Source of the DNA: CBFDBT01 sp965603115
GTDB taxonomy: Bacteria > Pseudomonadota > Alphaproteobacteria > Sphingomonadales > Kordiimonadaceae
Length of the DNA stretch: 10,596 bases
Direction: 5' to 3'
Assembly (NCBI GenBank): GCA_965603115.1
Contig: CBFDBT010000088.1
Span: 1 to 10,596 of the forward strand
The translations under genes were made by a program, and so were the position numbers. Positions 6,942-10,596 of the stretch are shown here, piece after piece (the first letter of the stretch is position 1; each line of letters opens with the position of its first letter). Below the pieces are notes generated by a model that did not search any database, was not told the origin of the DNA, and saw nothing but the letters and a program-made list of their open reading frames with translations.

Positions 6942-7987
6942 GCACTGTCTCCCTTTCCAATGCTATTGCGGCTCTTTGAGCGCGGTAGGTTTGTCAATAT
7001 TCGGGCAAGGCCGAGCGGTGTAGCAGTTTCCAAACCCTTAGCAACATAGGGCGAGCTACTCGTCGCCGCTAGTGCTAATCGTCCAGGTCTTGCCGCAGTA
7101 ATGATAGAAGCGTAGCGTCTTGCAGTATCAAGGCGGGTTGCAATGAAGCGATGTGCACCAAGTTTAGAAAATACTTCAGCTATATCTTCCGCGTCAATTG
7201 GGTCTATTCCCGCAGGTAGAACCAATACTGGCTCAGCATTTGCGGCTTTAATGTAACTAAGGATCAATTCAAGATCCTCCATGTCAAAAGGGTTGACGCC
7301 CTGAGTATCAATGATCGTCAGGGGTTGTGGCGATGGTGCCATTTTCCCGTTAATTAGGACTGATAATTCATCAGGAGATGCTGCTGTGCTAACGGTTTGT
7401 TTCATTAGTTGTGCAAAATGATCTAGTTGCTCCACACCACCGGCTTTACTGGTGTCTGTTGAGATCAATCTCACTGGACGGTCATTAAGGACAGCGTCGG
7501 CAGTCAGTTTGGCGGCTGATACTGTTTTGCCAGCTCCTGGAGGGCCAACCATCATGATTGGGCGGGTAGTCAGGTCTGTTAAGGGCTCAAAATTAATAAT
7601 CATTTCAAGCGCGCTGGCAAAGGCAGAGGATAGTGTGGGGTCATTTACATTATTAATCGCATCATTAATTCTTTCCCCGGTTTCGAAGGGCAACCCATGA
7701 TAATTGAGTACCGCGGTTACTTCTCCAACATCATACTCTCGACTTTGGTGAACACCGATATCATCAGCTACAAGTGGCTCGGTCTGCTCCATAGGTTCGG
7801 GACGTTGCATGGGCGCGGCCTTAGGCACTACACCCATGACAGGCAGTTGGCCTTCATAGGCCACGGTTACAGATACACCGGAAGGCCCTTCATCCGACGT
7901 AACCATAATAGCATCGGGTCCAAGCTTTTCGCGTACCATCGCCATTGCTTCATTCATAGTAGCAGCGCTAAAGGTTTTAAGACGCAT
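6938..7987 (-). CDS. flhF: FlhF, SRP-type GTPase for flagellar placement
   Basis: FlhF is the third SRP-family GTPase (with Ffh and FtsY) and marks the site where a flagellum is built. This 349-residue protein opens with the family's MRLKTFSAATMNEAMAMVRE block, then a short low-complexity B region (about 45-85), an N-like helical part, and the GTPase domain from about 140. Motifs are G1 GPPGAGKT (148-155), a G2-like block STDTSKAGGVEQL (176-188), G3 as DTQG (227-230) and G4 as TRLD (284-287). The usual G3 is DTAGR-like, and the usual G2 block carries an Arg in DTxR; both differ here. G4 also has Arg where TKxD is the norm. It has an AAGGA ribosome site 10 nt before the ATG at 7987, lies 23 nt downstream of flhA and overlaps flhG by 4 nt. 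It appears intact, with identity secure from its N-terminus, G motifs and neighbours. Confidence 0.94.
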   Translation of the reverse strand: MRLKTFSAATMNEAMAMVREKLGPDAIMVTSDEGPSGVSVTVAYEGQLPVMGVVPKAAPMQRPEPMEQTEPLVADDIGVHQSREYDVGEVTAVLNYHGLPFETGERINDAINNVNDPTLSSAFASALEMIINFEPLTDLTTRPIMMVGPPGAGKTVSAAKLTADAVLNDRPVRLISTDTSKAGGVEQLDHFAQLMKQTVSTAASPDELSVLINGKMAPSPQPLTIIDTQGVNPFDMEDLELILSYIKAANAEPVLVLPAGIDPIDAEDIAEVFSKLGAHRFIATRLDTARRYASIITAARPGRLALAATSSSPYVAKGLETATPLGLARILTNLPRSKSRNSIGKGDSA

Positions 7988-8010
7988 TCCTCGTTATTCC
8001 TTCATAGTCA

Positions 8011-10122
8011 TTATACTTGCCCCAATGTTCTGATTTTGGCTTTTGGATGAATTTCATTTTGTGACAAAACCACAGTTGCTGGCCTAAATCGTTCTACTAT
8101 AGACCTTACATAAGGTCGAACGAGGGGGCTGGTCAAGAGTACAGGGTTTTCTCCTTGTTGAGCAAGCTCATCAAACAAAACCCTTACAGCACCAATGAAG
8201 TCCTGAAGTCTTGATGGGGCCATAGCCAATTGTTTATCTTCTCCTTGCCCGATTAGGCTTTCTGCAAAAGCCTGTTCCCATTCAGGCGACAGCGTCACAA
8301 TGGGAACAGAGCCGCCCGATACACTGTTCGCTGCAGACAACTGCCGTGACAGTCGCGAGCGAACATGCTCGGTGATTTGTATTATATTTTGAGTATAACC
8401 TGTCGCTTCAGCAACGCCTTCAAGAATAGCTGGAAGGTCACGAATAGACACACGTTCGGCTAACAAGTTTTGCAATACACGCTGCAAAGATGAGGTCGTG
8501 ATGAGATTCGGGATAAGGTCAGCGATGAGCTTTTGATGATTAGGCGGCAAATCTTCAAGCAATGTTTGAGTCTCAGCATAGCTTAAGAGATCAGGCATAT
8601 TATCTTTAATAATTTCTGTCAGGTGGGTGACAATCACGGTAGCGGGATCTACCACAGTATAGCCTCTAAAGCTGGCATCCTCTTTTGCAGATTTATCCAT
8701 CCAAACTGCGGGCAAACCAAAGGCTGGTTCAGTTGTTGCTTCGCCGGCAATTGTAACGGGTTCGCCACGTGGATCCATGCACATAAGCATGCCGGGACGA
8801 ACTTCGCCCCTCCCTGTTTCAGTTTCTTTAATGCGTAGAACATAAGCATTGGGCTCAAGTTGCATGTTATCAAGAATACGCACTGATGGCATAATAAAGC
8901 CCATATCACTAGCCATTTGCCGCCTAAGCGCTTTTATCTGATCTGTTAGCCTAAATCCACTTTCATCATTAATAAGTGGTAGTAACCCATACCCCAGTTC
9001 AAGGCGTATTTGATCGATAGCGAGAGCGGCGGTAATGGGTTCTTCAACAGGCGCGGCAGATTCTTTTTCCTCACGAGCCAGATCAGCTGCTTGGGCAATT
9101 GTATCTTCAGCACCTTTATTGATCATAAAGGCAAAGAAAAATAGAACCGCACCCATGAAACCAAAAGGTAAGAAAGGAAGCCCAGGCAGTGTCCCCATTA
9201 TCGTCATAACTATGCCGCCAAGGGCGAGGGGGCGAGGGCTTGCACCCATTTGTCCAAATAATGCCTTGTCGGTTGATCCGGTGACGCCTGCTTTGGTAAC
9301 GAGTAGGCCAGCGGATGTTGAAACGATCAAGGCAGGTATTTGGCTTACTAGTCCATCACCAACAGTGAGGACTGTGTATCTGCCAGCAGCGTCGGCAAAA
9401 GACATATCATTCAAAACAACACCTATTATAATGCCGCCAATGATATTAATAAAAGTAATGAGAATGCCTGCAACGGCGTCACCACGAACGAATTTAGATG
9501 CACCATCCATTGAGCCAAAGAAGACGCTTTCATCTTCAAGCTCTTTTCTTTTGGCTTTGGCTTCCTGCTCAGACAAAATGCCTGAGGAGAGATCAGCATC
9601 AATGGCCATTTGTTTACCGGGCATAGCATCAAGAGAAAAGCGTGCAGCCACTTCGGCGATGCGACCTGAACCTTTGGTAATAACCATAAAGTTTACAATT
9701 ACCAGAATAGAGAAAACGATGACCCCAATGACGGGAGAGCCTCCCATAAGAAAACTTCCAAAGGCTTCAATCACTTTACCCGCTGACGCACTGCCTTCGT
9801 GGCCTTTTTCGAGGATAAGACGCGTGGACGATAAATTGAGGGAAAGCCGTAGCATTGTCGATACTAATAAAACACTGGGAAAGGCACTAAATTCTAAAGG
9901 TTTTTGAATGAAGAGTACCGTCATCATGACAATGATAGAAAAGGTCATGGATACAGCCAGCATCATGTCCAAAAACCAGCTGGACATTGGCATAATGAGC
10001 ATCATGATTATTGTCATAATGCCGACGGCAAATGCTACATCAGAGCCTGTGCTCGCACTTAGAAATTTCTTAAACCCTAAGTTCGGGTCAGCCGCATTTT
10101 CTTGTGAGTTATTCTCACTCAT
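8011..10122 (-). CDS. flhA: Flagellar export gate protein FlhA
   Basis: FlhA is the large gate subunit of the flagellar type III export apparatus. It forms a nonameric ring in the inner membrane, couples proton flow to export and docks chaperone-cargo complexes on its cytoplasmic domain. This 703-residue protein has the usual length and order. A short polar N-terminus is followed by about eight membrane helices (roughly 28-335). They contain the LRLSLNLSSTRLIL block (91-104), the full FHIPEP signature from RIAEVAARF (154-162) through PGKQMAIDAD (168-177), and MDGASKFVRGDA (205-216) with its conserved Asp residues. A linker of charged residues and a soluble C-terminal domain of about 340 residues follow. 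The start at 10122 has an AGGA site 7 nt upstream. The gene sits between the sigma-54 regulator and flhF. No damage was seen. A plus-strand frame of about 290 codons inside it is a shadow. Confidence 0.99.
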   Translation of the reverse strand: MSENNSQENAADPNLGFKKFLSASTGSDVAFAVGIMTIIMMLIMPMSSWFLDMMLAVSMTFSIIVMMTVLFIQKPLEFSAFPSVLLVSTMLRLSLNLSSTRLILEKGHEGSASAGKVIEAFGSFLMGGSPVIGVIVFSILVIVNFMVITKGSGRIAEVAARFSLDAMPGKQMAIDADLSSGILSEQEAKAKRKELEDESVFFGSMDGASKFVRGDAVAGILITFINIIGGIIIGVVLNDMSFADAAGRYTVLTVGDGLVSQIPALIVSTSAGLLVTKAGVTGSTDKALFGQMGASPRPLALGGIVMTIMGTLPGLPFLPFGFMGAVLFFFAFMINKGAEDTIAQAADLAREEKESAAPVEEPITAALAIDQIRLELGYGLLPLINDESGFRLTDQIKALRRQMASDMGFIMPSVRILDNMQLEPNAYVLRIKETETGRGEVRPGMLMCMDPRGEPVTIAGEATTEPAFGLPAVWMDKSAKEDASFRGYTVVDPATVIVTHLTEIIKDNMPDLLSYAETQTLLEDLPPNHQKLIADLIPNLITTSSLQRVLQNLLAERVSIRDLPAILEGVAEATGYTQNIIQITEHVRSRLSRQLSAANSVSGGSVPIVTLSPEWEQAFAESLIGQGEDKQLAMAPSRLQDFIGAVRVLFDELAQQGENPVLLTSPLVRPYVRSIVERFRPATVVLSQNEIHPKAKIRTLGQV

Positions 10123-10177
10123 TCATTATTCCTGCTCTTTTAGCGGATAGAAAAAATATGTTTTTCACTCGTATAAT
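10123..10177 (-). other. 55-nt AT-rich gap between the flbD-like gene and flhA
   Basis: The gap holds the flhA ribosome binding site (AGGA, about 7 nt before the start) and a short AT inverted repeat (GAAAAA ... TTTTTC, 10150-10166 on the plus strand). The repeat is too weak to act as a GC-stem terminator. No sigma-54 -24/-12 pair was seen. The likeliest reading is that flhA is transcribed together with the regulator upstream of it. Confidence 0.35.
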
Positions 10178-10596
10178 TTACGCGCTTTGCGCATCACCGG
10201 GTTGGGGTACGGCCATACCTTCCGATTGATACTGGTTAAGCTTATTTCTCAAGGTCCGAATAGAAATACCAAGAATATTGGCTGCATGAGTGCGGTTGCC
10301 AAGGCAATGGCTAAGAGTGTCGATGATGAGCTCACGCTCAACTGTTGCCACAGTTTTTCCCACTAGCTGAGCCGTTTGCGCATCGCTATCATCTTGATCC
10401 GTCTGTGATTGCGACGAGGAGATGCTTGGCGAGGCTGCACTGGCTTCATGCTGCGTTCCATCAGGCAGTAAAATAGCTGCGGGTGAAATTTCATCACCGG
10501 TAGCAAGCAAGATGGCGCGGTGCAGGGTGTTTTCCAGTTCACGCACATTGCCCGGCCACTGATGAGAGGTCAGTATTTTAAGAGCCGCATCATTAA
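10178..10596 (-). CDS. flbD: Sigma-54-dependent transcriptional activator, FlbD/FleQ-like, C-terminal part
   Basis: Only the last 138 residues are in the window; the gene continues past the right edge. Visible are the end of the AAA+ activator domain with the hallmark WPGNVRELEN (13-22), a Ser/Gln/Asp-rich linker (about 50-75), and a Fis-type helix-turn-helix (about 85-124, core NRTHAANILGISIRTLRNKL). Such proteins bind enhancer sites and remodel sigma-54 RNA polymerase. The GTG codon at 10546 falls inside WPGNVREL and is not the start, because the frame is open to the edge. A flagellar regulator of this class next to flhA is FlbD in many alphaproteobacteria, so that name is inferred from context. 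FleQ or another NtrC-family protein cannot be excluded without the N-terminus, where a receiver domain and the GAFTGA loop would be checked. It ends with TAA at 10180-10178. Confidence 0.85.
   Translation of the reverse strand, partial: NDAALKILTSHQWPGNVRELENTLHRAILLATGDEISPAAILLPDGTQHEASAASPSISSSQSQTDQDDSDAQTAQLVGKTVATVERELIIDTLSHCLGNRTHAANILGISIRTLRNKLNQYQSEGMAVPQPGDAQSA

Noticed and set aside
9035..9907. Open reading frame of 290 codons on the plus strand inside flhA
   Set aside because: It is fully antisense to flhA, whose protein has a complete family match. The translation is Ser/Pro/Lys/Arg-rich with no domain, as expected of an antisense shadow.
10150..10166. Terminator between the flbD-like gene and flhA
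   Set aside because: The A-run/T-run pairing has no GC in the stem and would be unstable; the genes are more likely co-transcribed.
10178..10546. Complete small 122-residue helix-turn-helix gene starting at GTG 10546
   Set aside because: The frame stays open to the window edge and the codons upstream complete the AAA+ motif WPGNVREL, so this is the end of a larger sigma-54 activator.

Overview
The window is a flagellar biosynthesis locus from a bacterium, most likely an alphaproteobacterium. Two things suggest this. The gene order flbD-like regulator, flhA, flhF, flhG and a large FliK-like protein is one I associate with several alphaproteobacterial lineages. The FliI and FlhG proteins also have an alphaproteobacterial look, for example a MinD-type ATPase that starts almost directly at its P-loop strand. 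By eye the base composition is moderate rather than GC-rich. No closer placement is supported by the sequence alone.

Left part, plus strand (1-3038): the 3' end of fliI (flagellar export ATPase, N-terminus cut by the window edge), then fliJ overlapping it by 8 nt, then after a 48-nt gap a class III PLP-dependent aminotransferase with no obvious flagellar role. Right part, minus strand (3045-10596, transcribed right to left): the 3' end of a sigma-54-dependent regulator (FlbD/FleQ-like), flhA (export gate), flhF (SRP-type GTPase), flhG (MinD-type ATPase, overlapping flhF by 4 nt), a 713-residue FliK-like hook-length protein 9 nt downstream, and finally a 10-helix EamA/DMT transporter. The aminotransferase and the transporter converge, with only 6 nt between their stop codons.

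How the genes work together: FliI/FliJ form the cytoplasmic ATPase module of the flagellar type III export apparatus. FlhA is the membrane export gate that receives cargo. The FliK-like protein would measure the hook and switch substrate class. FlhF and FlhG set flagellar position and number. The sigma-54 activator would drive the later flagellar operons. The minus-strand genes are tightly packed, with short gaps, overlaps and good ribosome binding sites, and look like one transcription unit at least from flhA to the FliK-like gene. The aminotransferase and transporter are metabolic genes between the two flagellar modules.

I found no mobile elements, CRISPR arrays, tRNA or rRNA genes, no convincing intrinsic terminator and no clear promoter. 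Coding density is very high and no stretch over about 70 nt lacks a gene. I see no strong evidence for a wholly new system. The points most worth checking are the metabolic pair inside the flagellar locus, the atypical GTPase motifs of FlhF, the missing FlhF-activating motif in FlhG, and the repeated FKSLEP motif at the two ends of the FliK-like protein.
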